A stretch of DNA of 64,000 bases from CAZCDS01 sp964497585 (GCA_964497585.1 CAZCDS010000022.1:1-64000); one strand, 5' to 3'; counted from the first letter of the stretch, positions 1-8,907 are shown. Notes: generated from the letters alone by a model not told the origin. Translations and numbers: made by a program.

Positions 1-61
1 GGACCTCCGCTTCTCGAAGCTTCCCGATGATCTGCTCAACGCTGTATCGCTTGCGCTTCAT
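1..61 (-). CDS. IS3-family transposase OrfA, N-terminal fragment
   Basis: Only the first 20 codons are in the window. They begin MKRKRYSVEQIIGKL, a near-canonical opening of the IS3-group OrfA helix-turn-helix protein that binds the IS ends and is normally fused to OrfB by programmed frameshifting. The ATG at 61 lies about 70 bp inside the IS terminus, as expected. Whether the full copy is intact cannot be seen. Confidence 0.75.
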   Translation of the reverse strand, partial: MKRKRYSVEQIIGKLREAEV

Positions 62-131
62 CCTGGCCTCCCATTAAGCTCCAGATACTGCCACACACTA
101 AGTCAGAACCTGGACCACTTTTTGGGGGACA
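1..131 (-). mobile_element. IS3-family insertion sequence, 5' end (cut by window edge)
   Basis: On the minus strand a typical IS3 left end starts at base 131 with TGTCCCCCAAAAAGTGG, runs through a short leader and enters an OrfA start at base 61. The rest of the element lies outside the window. The TG terminus and the leader-to-ATG distance fit the family. No target duplication can be judged because only one end is visible. Confidence 0.75.
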
Positions 132-256
132 GGCCATCTCACTACCGCAGCAAACGGCCGGGGAGATCTTCAAGAAAGCAGACTCTGCCTTTTGCGCAGC
201 GAATCAGCGTGCTACGTCAGGAACGCTGAGGGCGTGTCCAAATTCTCGCCAAGTTC

Positions 257-863
257 TTAGGGCTTGTTCAGGCGCTGCCGTATGTCTCTTATCCGGATTC
301 CGTTCAACTCGATCCTTTGCAGACCGGTCAGGATCGTTTGCGCGGCGGCGATCAATCTCGTACGATCGCCCGGCGGGTATTGCTCACGTTCCGATACGGC
401 CGACACGTTGTCGGCCGCTGAGACGGCGCAGATATTTCGTAGCCCCTCCGACTCACCGGCCGAACCCATCAACCCTATTACGAAAAGCACAAGCTTCCCC
501 CGTGGCCTGTGATCTGTCCACTCCTCAGCAAGTACTTTCTCGGCTCTTGCGACTTCCTCCCGCCATCGTCCGACCGCACGTCGTTCCTTCTGCAACACGG
601 CCTCGAGCATTTCTCTCATTCTTGCCTTCTGAACAGCTTCACGGCGTTTGCGGTCGCGCTTGTCCCCCAGCCCCGGTGCCCGTACCGCAGACGGCTTTGC
701 GCGGGATGCCGGTCTCGGTCTTTCTCGCTTCACCGGAAGTCGGGGGGCACTTGCCGTCTCCTCAAAATCATCGCCGGGAAGATCGTTGAACGTCGGTCCT
801 GTCTGCTCCTCAAAAACAATCCCCAGGGAGCCGCCCGAGCTCCTCGTAGGACCGCCGCATCAT
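257..863 (-). CDS. hypothetical protein read through a +1 frameshift (or frameshift-broken gene)
   Basis: The ATG at 861-863 overlaps the stop of the upstream membrane protein as ATGA. This frame gives 17 residues ending LPGDCF and stops at TGA 810-812. Skipping one T in the T-run (812-816 on the plus strand) continues directly into EEQTGPTFNDLPGDDFEE and a long open frame ending at 257. That frame has no ATG of its own upstream; its first start is a GTG at 733. The joined product is about 200 residues: an acidic start, a very basic Arg/Lys-rich middle that may be coiled coil, a hydrophobic stretch (KLVLFVIGLMG) and a C-terminal tail. I recognise no family. The UUU-UGA junction resembles the prfB recoding site, so this could be programmed frameshifting, a decayed gene or an assembly error. 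Confidence 0.5.
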
Positions 864-1096
864 CCTTTTGAGAGCAGACCGTCGCTCATTCCGAGGTTCA
901 ATTCCTTGATGATCAATTGCAATCGGGTGGAGGCTGCACCTGTGATTCGTTCGCGCCCGGTCCGTGCCGGGCGCAGCTGGTCGGACGCGCCTACCGAAGC
1001 GGGTCCAACAATGCCCGTAATTGCCGCGAGTCCCACGGCCGCGAGAGTCGAGCCGATGAGCCACCGAAGTGTTCTCTGTCGGTCCTGCACATTCAT
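860..1096 (-). CDS. small single-pass membrane protein, unknown function
   Basis: A 78-residue protein. The ATG at 1096 was chosen because AGGAAAGGAG precedes it; the in-frame codon at 1138 has no comparable site. Residues about 9-36 (WLIGSTLAAVGLAAITGIVG) form one transmembrane or signal-anchor segment, followed by a basic stretch and a short amphipathic C-terminus. Its stop overlaps the next start as ATGA, implying translational coupling. It follows the ankyrin gene by 67 bp on the same strand and is probably in the same operon. No family is recognised. Confidence 0.6.
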   Translation of the reverse strand: MNVQDRQRTLRWLIGSTLAAVGLAAITGIVGPASVGASDQLRPARTGRERITGAASTRLQLIIKELNLGMSDGLLSKG

Positions 1097-1163
1097 ATCC
1101 GGCTCCTTTCCTGAGAAGAACGGCTTCTTCACTTGCATCCGGTTCCGAAGCTGCGCACGGCCA

Positions 1164-2336
1164 TCATTTCGCGCCGGAATTCCGCAACATTTGCGCGATC
1201 TTCCGGTATCCTCCCAACTCTGCGAGGCCCAACGCGGTCATTCCGGTTGGGTCCTTGTCGTTCACGCGAGCCTTTGCCTTGAGGAGCAATGCCACCACCT
1301 CCGTTTGGCCGCTGCGGGCGGCCACCATGAGAGGTGACCGGCCGTCGGGTCCCTTCACGTTCACGTTTGCTCCCTTGCGGAGCAACTGTTTCACGACCTC
1401 AGTGTGGCGTTTCCGTACCGCCAGCGACAGCGCGCTGTTTCCGTCCTTTGAGATCGCATTGACGCCTCCCCGCTTCATGAGCATACGCGCCACATCCGCC
1501 CGGCCCTCCGATGCAGCCATCATCAGTGCCGTAAGGCCCTCGTCGGTCCGATCGTCGATCCGGGCGCCTGAAGAGAGGAGAAGCTCCACCACTTTCCCGC
1601 GGCCGAGGAGGGCCGCCGTCATCAGAGGTGTTGCGCCCTCGGGGCCTCGCAGATTGACGTCCGCCTTTTTCTCGAGAAGCATCTTGACGATGCCCGCATC
1701 CCCTCGAGCGCTCGCCACATGCAGCGCCGAAGTCCCCAGCACGTCCCGAGCATTCGGATCCGCACCTTCTTCGATAAGCCTTTCCGCGGGTTCAGGCAGT
1801 CCGGCAAGGATTGCGCCGATGAGCTTCTTGTTGCGGCTTATCGTTCCCTGCGATCTAGAAGGAGCCGGACCAGAGGCCGAGCGTTTCAAGAGCTCCACGA
1901 TTTTCGCATGGCCCGATTGTGCTGCAACGGCGGCCGCGGTGAACCCGCTGTTCGTCTTCACGTTGACCTGCGCGCCCTTGGAAAGCAGCAGTCTGACCAC
2001 CCGGAGATGACCGTTGAGGGAAGCGACCATGAGGGCGGTGGCGCCGCTGTCGGAGCGGGCATTGACGTCCGCGCCCCTTCCGATGAGCAGTTCCGCCACG
2101 TCAAGGTGACCGTTGGACGCCGCGAACATCAAAGGGGTGGAGCCCTTCTCGTTCCTGATGTTCACCCTGGTACCCTTTTCCACGAGTTGGCGGACCATCT
2201 TCACGTCACCCATGAGAGCGGCCTCGAAGAGCTGCTCTTCCGGGAGACCGCACAACGCAGGGACGGTCGTCAGCATGACGCAAAGGAATACTGAGAAGGA
2301 TAATGCCCTCTGTGGGCGACCGGTTTTCACGATCAT
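1164..2336 (-). CDS. secreted ankyrin-repeat protein
   Basis: 390 residues. An N-terminal signal peptide (to about residue 29, ending ...VPALCG) is followed by roughly ten ankyrin repeats with the usual G-x-TPLM/ALxxA and G-ADVN/ARVN motifs. Ankyrin repeats bind proteins and have no catalytic role themselves. The sequence is clearly paralogous, repeat by repeat, to the ankyrin half of the gene at 2472-5348, but it stops at TGA 1164-1166 with no homology beyond, so the rhodanese and DsbD parts are absent. It lies 135 bp downstream of that gene on the same strand and is probably co-transcribed. A periplasmic or envelope scaffolding role is inferred. The ATG at 2336 follows GGGGGTTG. Confidence 0.85.
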   Translation of the reverse strand: MIVKTGRPQRALSFSVFLCVMLTTVPALCGLPEEQLFEAALMGDVKMVRQLVEKGTRVNIRNEKGSTPLMFAASNGHLDVAELLIGRGADVNARSDSGATALMVASLNGHLRVVRLLLSKGAQVNVKTNSGFTAAAVAAQSGHAKIVELLKRSASGPAPSRSQGTISRNKKLIGAILAGLPEPAERLIEEGADPNARDVLGTSALHVASARGDAGIVKMLLEKKADVNLRGPEGATPLMTAALLGRGKVVELLLSSGARIDDRTDEGLTALMMAASEGRADVARMLMKRGGVNAISKDGNSALSLAVRKRHTEVVKQLLRKGANVNVKGPDGRSPLMVAARSGQTEVVALLLKAKARVNDKDPTGMTALGLAELGGYRKIAQMLRNSGAK

Positions 2337-2471
2337 CGCTCAACCCCCTGGACAATGACATAACCGGGAAGGGCCGCGACCCTCCTGGTACAATGTATTT
2401 CCCACGGGTCCCCGATTGGCCGAGGGCCGACCGGGAGAATACCCCGCGGCTCCGAGCCCGCCCAAACGGTA

Positions 2472-5348
2472 TCATTTCCCGTGTGAACTGCGAGCGAGAG
2501 ACTGCCCTACTTGAGACATCCGCCCCAGGAATTGTTCAGGAGGCAGATAGTCAACCAGACGCAGAGCCTTGAGTTCCCGGCCCCGGGAGTCAAGGAAGAT
2601 CATGGTCGGTACTCCTTTGACTCCGTATCGGGTCACGAGACTTTCATTCTCGGGATTTCCCGTCCGCGTGAGATCGACCTTGATCATCGTGAAACGATTC
2701 TCCGCCCGTTTCACTACCTCGGGATTCCGAAAGGTTATCTCCTCCAATTCGCGACAGGGCGTACACCACGCCGCGGAGAAATCGATGATCACGGGCTTCC
2801 CCGTCTTGCGGGATTCCGCGAGAAGCTCATCCGAATAGGGCTGCCAGGATACACCGGGTCCGCCCGTCACCCACGATCCGATGAGGAACGTAGCCGTTGC
2901 CAGCCCGGCCACCCCCGCTCCCATTCGCAACCATTTGAACCCTCGAAACGACGCGTGCGCCTGATCGAGCCACCCCAGGTGCAATCCCGCGGAAAGGGCC
3001 GTAGCCGCAAGGAGAAACGTCCCTACGGTCTCGGAGAACAGCGGGCGGATGAAATGTACCGCCATCCCGATCAGGACCCACCCCATGAGTTTCCTCACCC
3101 AGACCATCCACTCGCCGGAACCGGGCAGTCTGTCCAGACTTCCCGAGAACAGACCCAGCACAAGGAGCGGCGTGCCCAGTCCGAGGCTCAAGGCGAAAAA
3201 GACGAGAAAACCCAACCAGGGGCTGCCCAAGCCGGCCACCCAGGTGAGGAGCCCGAGTACGAACGGACCCAAACAGGGAGCCGCCACCACGCCGAGGGTC
3301 AATCCCATGGAGAGGCTCCCGAAATACCCCGCGTACGATTTCGACGCCGCGCCGGTCAGACTACTGGGAAGTCGCAGTTCCCAGAACCCGAAGAGACTCA
3401 ATGCGAAGAGCACCAGCACAGCCGACACCAGAATCAACACCGCGGGATTCCGGAGAGCCTCCCCCATAAGGCTTCCGGTCAGTGCTGCCGTCACCCCGAG
3501 TATCGAATTGGTGACTGACAGACCGACGAGGTAGAGCGAACCGTGAAGAGCGAGCCTGCCTCGACTGTTGCCGGTCTGCGTCCCGAAATAGGATATGGTT
3601 ATCGGAATGAGAGGATACACGCAGGGGGTAAGGTTGAGAGCCAGGCCGCCCACAAACACGGCCAGCAGAGTCCAGATCATGGCCCAACCGTGAAGAGTAC
3701 CCCAACCCTCCTGCTCGACGTCGACCAGGGACAGGTCAGCGGGAGTGCGTTCCACGGGCAGACCGGCAGTCTGCCACGCGGGGAACCCTTTCGCATACCG
3801 GAACACGTTCCTGTAACCGAGTTGAACCGCCACCCGGGCGGCAGAGTCGCTGCGGACTCATGTCAATCCGGATCAGTAGAACACGATAAATCTATTCTTG
3901 TCGGGTCCGAGGAACTTCGCGAGATCTCCCTTTATTCGCCGACGCGACCACCATGTCGGATCGGTCTCCATGGGGAAATTCACCGCGCCGCGAATGTGGC
4001 CCGTCCGATACTCCCACCCCTGTCGAGCGTCCACCAACAGAATGGCCCGGGGGTCCTTTTCGTATCGTTTCCTCAGAGCTTCAGTGCTGACGAGGCGGTA
4101 GCCCCCGGCCTTTGCTTCCGTCCGGATCTTCTTCCACTCCGCGCTCTCACGGCTCGCGACTCGACTTCGGATCCGCCAGGCGCTTCGGGAGTTTCGCAAC
4201 ATCCGAACCACCGTGTCGTGTCCACCCAACTCGGCGAGGCGCAGCGCGGTCATCCCCGCGACGTCCGTTTCGTCCGTTCGCGCGCCCCTCTTCAAGAGCA
4301 ACGCGACCACATCGGTCATACCCTGGCGCGAGGCCTCCATGAGGGGGGAGCGTCCGTAGGGCCCTTTCAGGTTCACGTCGGCTCCCGCGCTAACAAGCTC
4401 ATTGGCCGCATCGGAGTGACGCTTCAGGAGCGCCATGTGCAACGCGCTCCTTCCGTCCTTCGCTGTGGCGTTGACTTCTCCCCTGTTCGTGAGGATTCGC
4501 ACCACATTGGTGCGACCTTCGGACGCCGCCATCATCAATGCGTTGAGGCCGCCCTCAGTCCGGTCACCAATTCGCGCGCCCGAAGAGAGGAGAAGCTTCA
4601 CCACCGGCTCGTGGCCGAAAAGAGCCCCGATCATCAGAGGGGTGACGCGTTCCGGACCGCGAATATTGACGTCCGCGCCCCTCTTCAGCAACATCCTGAT
4701 CATTCCGGTATCGCCCTGGGCGCTCGCCGCGTGAAGGGCAGAACGCCCCCGTTCGTCCTTGAAATTCGGATCAGCCCCTTCTTCCAGGAGTTTCTCGGCA
4801 CGGTCTGTTCTCCCGGAAACGACCGCGCGGAACATCTCTGCGTTGAGGTCGGCCCGTGTGCGAGACGACGGGGGAACCCGCGCGGACGCGGCTTGACGGA
4901 GAAGCGTCGCGATCTCCTTGCGGCCCGCTTCCCTGGCGACGAAGATCGCGGAAAAGCCGCTGTTGGTCCTTGCTTTGAGGTCCGCACCCTTGGAGAGCAG
5001 GAGCCTGACTACCGGAAGATACCCCCTGTACGAGGCAACGATCAGCGCGCTCGCGCCCGAGAGGGATTGGGCGTTGACGTCCGCACCCCTCGCCAGGAGC
5101 AGTTCCACCACGTCACGGTGACCTTTGGACGCGGCAATCATCAAAGGGGTGGAGCCCTTGTGGTTGCGGCAGTCTACGGCCACCCCTTGATCCAGCAGTT
5201 CCCGAACCGTACCCAGGTCGCCCGTGAGAGCGGCCGAGAAGAGGCGCTCTTCCGGTTGACCGCACACCGCGAACGTCGACATCAGCGCGACGCACAGAAG
5301 CATCGAGAGGAAGAGCGGGATATGCCTGCCGCGGGTCTTTCCTACCAT
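2472..5348 (-). CDS. ankyrin-rhodanese-DsbD fusion, probable selenoprotein with two UGA-encoded Sec residues
   Basis: One reading frame of 959 codons is interrupted only by TGA at 3873-3875 and 3858-3860. The order is: signal peptide (1-30); ankyrin repeats (about 31-375); rhodanese domain (about 395-525); DsbD/CcdA-like multi-pass membrane domain with TPC (Cys576) and APC (Cys692); thioredoxin-like tail with WCTPC (Cys862, Cys865). The TGAs sit at residues 492 and 497, exactly where this rhodanese type has its catalytic CxxxxC, giving FIVFY-U-SGLT-U-VRSDS. If they were stops, the rhodanese would lack its active site, and the DsbD part would have to start inside the rhodanese fold at a GTG without a ribosome site. 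Each TGA is followed at SECIS distance by a hairpin with G in the second loop position. Reading it as one Sec-containing polypeptide is inference but the simplest account. It would pass reducing equivalents or handle sulfane sulfur outside the membrane. AGAGGTGA precedes the ATG at 5348. Confidence 0.8.
3826..3842 (-). promoter_or_regulatory. SECIS-like hairpin for the second UGA
   Basis: The minus strand reads GCCGCC-CGGGT-GGCGGT, a 5-bp GC stem plus a closing G-U, with a 5-nt loop whose second base is G. The loop starts 21 nt after the second UGA. It lies inside codons of the rhodanese domain, as bacterial SECIS elements do. Confidence 0.5.
3844..3859 (-). promoter_or_regulatory. SECIS-like hairpin for the first UGA
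   Basis: The minus strand reads GAGTC-CGCAGC-GACTC, a perfect 5-bp stem with a 6-nt loop whose second base is G. The loop begins 18 nt after the first UGA. A bacterial SECIS is expected about 16-37 nt downstream with a G in the first two loop positions, so this fits. It overlaps the second UGA. The stem is short, so this is suggestive only. Confidence 0.5.
3858..3860 (-). other. in-frame UGA, candidate selenocysteine codon 2 (residue 497)
   Basis: The second TGA is five codons after the first, at the position of the second cysteine of the CxxxxC pattern common in this rhodanese subfamily. No stop follows in this frame until 2472. Two UGAs exactly on two expected Cys positions are hard to explain by random mutation. 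Confidence 0.72.
3873..3875 (-). other. in-frame UGA, candidate selenocysteine codon 1 (residue 492)
   Basis: The TGA follows ATC GTG TTC TAC, the hydrophobic strand that precedes the rhodanese catalytic cysteine. Homologous rhodaneses have Cys here. The frame continues with clear rhodanese sequence (AARVAVQLGYRNVF) after the second TGA. Confidence 0.75.
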
Positions 5349-5499
5349 CGTTCACCTCTGCCAAGCACTCGACTCATGGCCGAAGGGAATTTGCCGGCCA
5401 TGGTGCGCGGAATCGTTTCCGAGGTCGTTCACACGGATACCACTGCGCTTTAGCATCAGTGAGATGCAGGAGCATCCTCCCTGGGTCCGTGGAATGAAA

Positions 5500-5562
5500 T
5501 CCCCCCTCCCCCACCTTTGCGAAAGGGGGGAATTGGACTTGCCCCCCCCCCTTTGAAAAAGG
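5500..5562. repeat. C-rich/G-rich hairpin repeats of the CCCCCTTTG-AAAAAGGG type
   Basis: Two adjacent units, a C-run ending ACCTTTGCGAAAGGGGGG and a C-run then TTTGAAAAAGGG, each fold into a CCTTT/AAAGG hairpin. They look like dispersed intergenic repeats seen in many GC-rich genomes. They follow no obvious T-tract, so a terminator role is uncertain. Confidence 0.35.
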
Positions 5563-5764
5563 GCAGTTCGGGGAGATTTTGAAAGTAGCCGCCCTGGTTG
5601 GGCTATGTCACTTCTTTGACAGCGCATCCGTATCACTCTGATACACTATCATTAAGGGGATAGAGATCCCCGGCGGGAGATTCTCCCTCACCCTGCCCCT
5701 CTCCCGAGCCGGCCGTTACCCATACTTGATACAGGTGGCCACGGTTGATCCTCTCCGAGCAGTA

Positions 5765-5999
5765 GGACCGGCATCCTACCGGTCCGCAGGGTTTCGCCCC
5801 AACCTCTCCACTGGCGGCGCTGCTGCTTGAGACATTTCTTCAAAAGGTTTTCGGACAACGCGGTTCGCATTGGCTTCATCGTGAGTTCCGGAAATCGGCC
5901 AACATATAGCCGATGCCAATCGGGCAGGTTCTCGGTCACCGCTCCTTTTCGGGGATCAGGAGCCTGCTGATCCCGTACGGACCGGCAAGATGCTGGTCC
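5765..5999. repeat. cluster of three REP-like hairpins
   Basis: Three near-perfect inverted repeats occur in 235 bp: GGACCGG-CATCCTA-CCGGTCC (5765-5785), GGGATCAG...CTGATCCC (5952-5974) and GGACC-GGCAAGATGCT-GGTCC (5979-5999). The first and third share GGACCGGCA..GGTCC, so they belong to one repeat type. They resemble extragenic palindromes. Copy number elsewhere cannot be judged. Confidence 0.5.
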
Positions 6000-6757
6000 T
6001 ACCAATGCTTCGGAGCCACTGAACCCCCCCGGAGACAGGCCCCCGGGACCCGCGGTGCCACGTGTAAGCCCGCCAGAGGAGCGGGTTTTCTTCCCCCCTC
6101 CTTTGAGGTCAGAGCGAAGGGGCAGGATGACAACCAACCCATTTCATGAGCTGCAAACCAGTGAATGAGCACATTTGGGGTAAGGGAAGTTTTCGTGCTC
6201 CGTTGTTGCTTTCAACCTGTGGAAGTTCCTCTGGGAACCCCTCCCCTCCTTCAAGGATAGCTCGCAGCCCGGTTCGCCGTCAACCGGAATCCCTCACTTC
6301 CTCGGCCGAAGCCTAGGAGCCGGAACAAAAGAACACGAACCTTCATCCGGATGACGAATCAAGTATGGTCACTTGAAAACAGACTGAAGTCTGTCAAGGC
6401 TCTACCACAACAAGCACTCTGTGATTTGAGGGCCTTCGGGACCCTATATAATATATAAATATGTCAAGGGGATACCGCCTCGAATTAGCTCCGGGAACAA
6501 AGACCAACGGACCGAATCCCGATTCCATGGTACCTCCTCGCCCACAAGACATAATAAAGGCAGTATTCAACCACAAGGACACCTGGGGATCAAGAAGGCA
6601 AAAGATCAGCATCTTCAGCACACCAGGGTGCCTGCTCTGTCAGTCTGACGGAGCCAGCGAATAGGATCTGCAGGGAAAAGTCCCGCACTGGTTATCTTGA
6701 AGCGAAAAACCGCCGAGGAGGAGTTTTCCAACTCGACGGTATCTTAGGTGTTTCGGG

Positions 6758-6831
<74 letters not shown>

Positions 6832-6867
6832 ACATCGGTCTTCGCGCAGAGAAACTGGAATGATTTT

Positions 6868-6944
6868 TGGGGAGAGCGATGGGATTCGAACCCACGGCCA
6901 CAGGGGCCACAACCCTGTGCTCTACCAGCTGAGCTACGCCCTCC
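6868..6944 (-). tRNA. tRNA-His (anticodon GTG)
   Basis: Cloverleaf on the minus strand with anticodon loop TTGTGGC (GTG). The extra 5' G opposite a C discriminator, diagnostic of tRNA-His, is present. The 3' CCA is encoded (6868-6870). Confidence 0.93.
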
Positions 6945-7067
6945 ACATGCGTTTCTACTCTATCGGTACCTCCGGCGGATGTCAAGCCATTGAGCACTTC
7001 TCCGACATCCCCAGACGCCCCGGTGCGACGCCGTTGACAGCGGCGCTTTCCGTACGGAGACCATCTC

Positions 7068-8075
7068 TCACCAGGGTCTCCTCTCGCGCCGCGGATCCTT
7101 GCGCCCTCTGGTCCTCGCCGATTTGACAACAGGCCGCAGCTTTGAGATCCGCTCACGGATGGGACCGGCCACCTTCGGCTTGGGCCTCAATTTGAGGGCC
7201 CTCTCGTACGAGGCAAGGGCCGCCTCATAATCTCCCGCGTGCTCGAGCATACGTCCAAGATGATAATGGGGTTCAACCTCCCGGGGAGAGATGAGTGTCG
7301 CCCGACGGAAATCCTGTCTTGCCGCTTCCGGCTTGCCAAGAGCTTCAAGGGCCAGCCCTCTCCGGACGAGAGCGCGGGTGAAGCGAGGATCTATCTCGAG
7401 CACACGGTCAAAATGCGAGATCGCCGACCGGAAGTCTCCCCTCTTCGTTCGAAGAAGGCCCAGACTGAAATGGGCCTGGTACAGGAGCGGGTTCAGCGCA
7501 AGGCTTTCGGCATAAGACTCCTCTGCTCTCTCGAAATTTCCTTGAGCCGCCTCTTTGTTGCCTCGATGCCACAGGGCGACCGCGGAAGCCGGTCCATGCT
7601 TCGAGACACTCCCGAGCATCTCGATCCAGACGGCAAGGTTTTCTTGCCACTCCGGCCGGGGATCGAGAGCCAGCGCTTTTCGGTATAGCTCGATTGCTTC
7701 GGCCCTACGTTTGCGTGACCGCTCGCAGATCCCGGCAAGGTTCTCCATGGCACGGTAATTGTGCGGATCTCGTTCCAGTGCTTTGTGATAATCGGCCGCG
7801 GCCTTGGTCGTGTTTCCGGCCATCTCTGAGGACATCCCCCTCCCGAGGTAAAGGGAACTCTCATTCGGCGAGAGGCGAATCGCATCTGAATACAGCCTGA
7901 TCGCATCACCAAATCTGCCCTCGCTAAATGCCTTCTCCGCAAAAGAGACTGCGGACCGGACTTGCTCATCCTGTCCGGCAGACGAAGATGGTTGGCACGC
8001 GGCATGCCTCGCAAAGCAGAAGCACGTCACTCCCACGACGAAGAGAAACAGTACCGACCTGGATTCCCTGTTCAA
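7068..8075 (-). CDS. secreted or anchored TPR-repeat protein
   Basis: Six to seven tetratricopeptide repeats (for example the A-x-x-LY-SDAIRLSPNESSLYLGRG and Y-E-AALASYERALKLRPK types) follow an N-terminal hydrophobic segment (VLFLFVVGVTCFCF). I prefer the TTG start at 8075, which has GAGGA upstream and gives MNRESRS followed by a clean signal or anchor segment of about 335 residues in total. A longer frame from an ATG at 8147 has no ribosome site. TPR proteins mediate protein contacts. The C-terminus is very basic (KSARTRGRKDPRRERRPW). A specific partner cannot be inferred. Confidence 0.75.
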   Translation of the reverse strand: MNRESRSVLFLFVVGVTCFCFARHAACQPSSSAGQDEQVRSAVSFAEKAFSEGRFGDAIRLYSDAIRLSPNESSLYLGRGMSSEMAGNTTKAAADYHKALERDPHNYRAMENLAGICERSRKRRAEAIELYRKALALDPRPEWQENLAVWIEMLGSVSKHGPASAVALWHRGNKEAAQGNFERAEESYAESLALNPLLYQAHFSLGLLRTKRGDFRSAISHFDRVLEIDPRFTRALVRRGLALEALGKPEAARQDFRRATLISPREVEPHYHLGRMLEHAGDYEAALASYERALKLRPKPKVAGPIRERISKLRPVVKSARTRGRKDPRRERRPW

Positions 8076-8295
8076 AATGTCCTCACAGCCGCGCTCATCG
8101 CCACTGATCCGGCGAGGGCCCCCTGAGAGGCAGGGTGTCCCTGCCATAACTCATTGCGCGGCCGATTGCAGCCCCGCGCAAACACGCTCGCTCGTTGTGC
8201 ACGGCCATTGTCTATGATAGAAGAGCACTGGTCAAGCAGGAGACCGCGACTCTGAAGCTGCCGGTCGGACGATACCAATCCTCGAGAGGATTTGC

Positions 8296-8907
8296 ATGAG
8301 GAAAACTGCGAAGGTCCGTGTGATCTTGCTCGGGACCGTGGGTTACCTCGTGGGAGGTTTCTCGGCTTCCGCCCTCTGCGATCCACCGCAGCTTCCGGCC
8401 CCAAAGCACTCGGAATATCGGATTGCTATTCACTGTTCCCTGAGAGCGCTTCAAGTCTGGCGGGGGACAAAGATGATACGGGAGTACCCCATCGAGATCG
8501 GTGTCGGCCTCGCGAAGAGACGGAGCGGAGACCACCGCACACCCCTGGGAAACTACGAGATATCGTGGATGGCTTCCCGCAACTCGCCAAAGGGTTACCG
8601 AATCAAGGATGGCACAAGCTGGTGCAGGGAGAACCGATTCGTCTACGCCAGGAGCGGACCGCCGCTGGAGAAGCTCTGGACAAGGGCGTACGGCGGGGAC
8701 CGGGCCACCGTTATCAGCATCAATTATCCCAACGCCAAAGACCTGCGCATGGGCTACACGGGGTCCTGCATCCACATCCACGCGGACACAAGGCTCAATG
8801 AGGGCGTATTGAAAAAGTCCTACGGGTGCATTCACATGTTTCCGAAGGATGCGGAGGAACTGTACGAACTCGTCGAGGTGGGAACCCCGGTCAAGATTCT
8901 TCCCTGA
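8296..8907 (+). CDS. L,D-transpeptidase (YkuD family), exported
   Basis: 203 residues with a signal peptide to about residue 28 and a YkuD catalytic domain to the C-terminus. The catalytic pattern is present: His in IHIHADTRLN, then S-Y-G-C-I-H-M with the nucleophilic Cys. The usual Arg after GC-x is His here. These enzymes cross-link peptidoglycan meso-Dap residues or attach proteins to the wall, acting in the periplasm. GAGAGGA precedes the ATG. It is convergent with prfA, 25 bp away. Confidence 0.88.
   Translation: MRKTAKVRVILLGTVGYLVGGFSASALCDPPQLPAPKHSEYRIAIHCSLRALQVWRGTKMIREYPIEIGVGLAKRRSGDHRTPLGNYEISWMASRNSPKGYRIKDGTSWCRENRFVYARSGPPLEKLWTRAYGGDRATVISINYPNAKDLRMGYTGSCIHIHADTRLNEGVLKKSYGCIHMFPKDAEELYELVEVGTPVKILP

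Larger units (their letters stand above)
5349..6757. other. gene-poor region with hairpin repeats
   Basis: About 1.4 kb between the ankyrin-DsbD gene and the tRNAs. Open frames here are low-complexity or repeat-derived and have no ribosome sites or recognisable domains. It holds C-rich repeats near 5500-5560, three strong hairpins at 5765-5999, and an A+T-rich patch (TATATAATATATAAATATG) near 6445-6463. I see no gene. Confidence 0.6.

Noticed and set aside
810..812. TGA of the small ORF at 810-863 as another selenocysteine codon
   Set aside because: Reading through in the same frame gives only a short, non-matching tail before another stop; the +1 frame continues a similar sequence, so frameshift is the better explanation.
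648..1337. 229-codon plus-strand frame over the small membrane protein and frameshifted gene
   Set aside because: Low-complexity Arg/Ser/Pro translation without a ribosome site; the opposite strand has overlapping starts and stops typical of an operon.
3543..5453. 636-codon plus-strand frame opposite the ankyrin-rhodanese-DsbD gene
   Set aside because: It is antisense to clear ankyrin repeats, whose GC-rich codons keep the complementary frame open.
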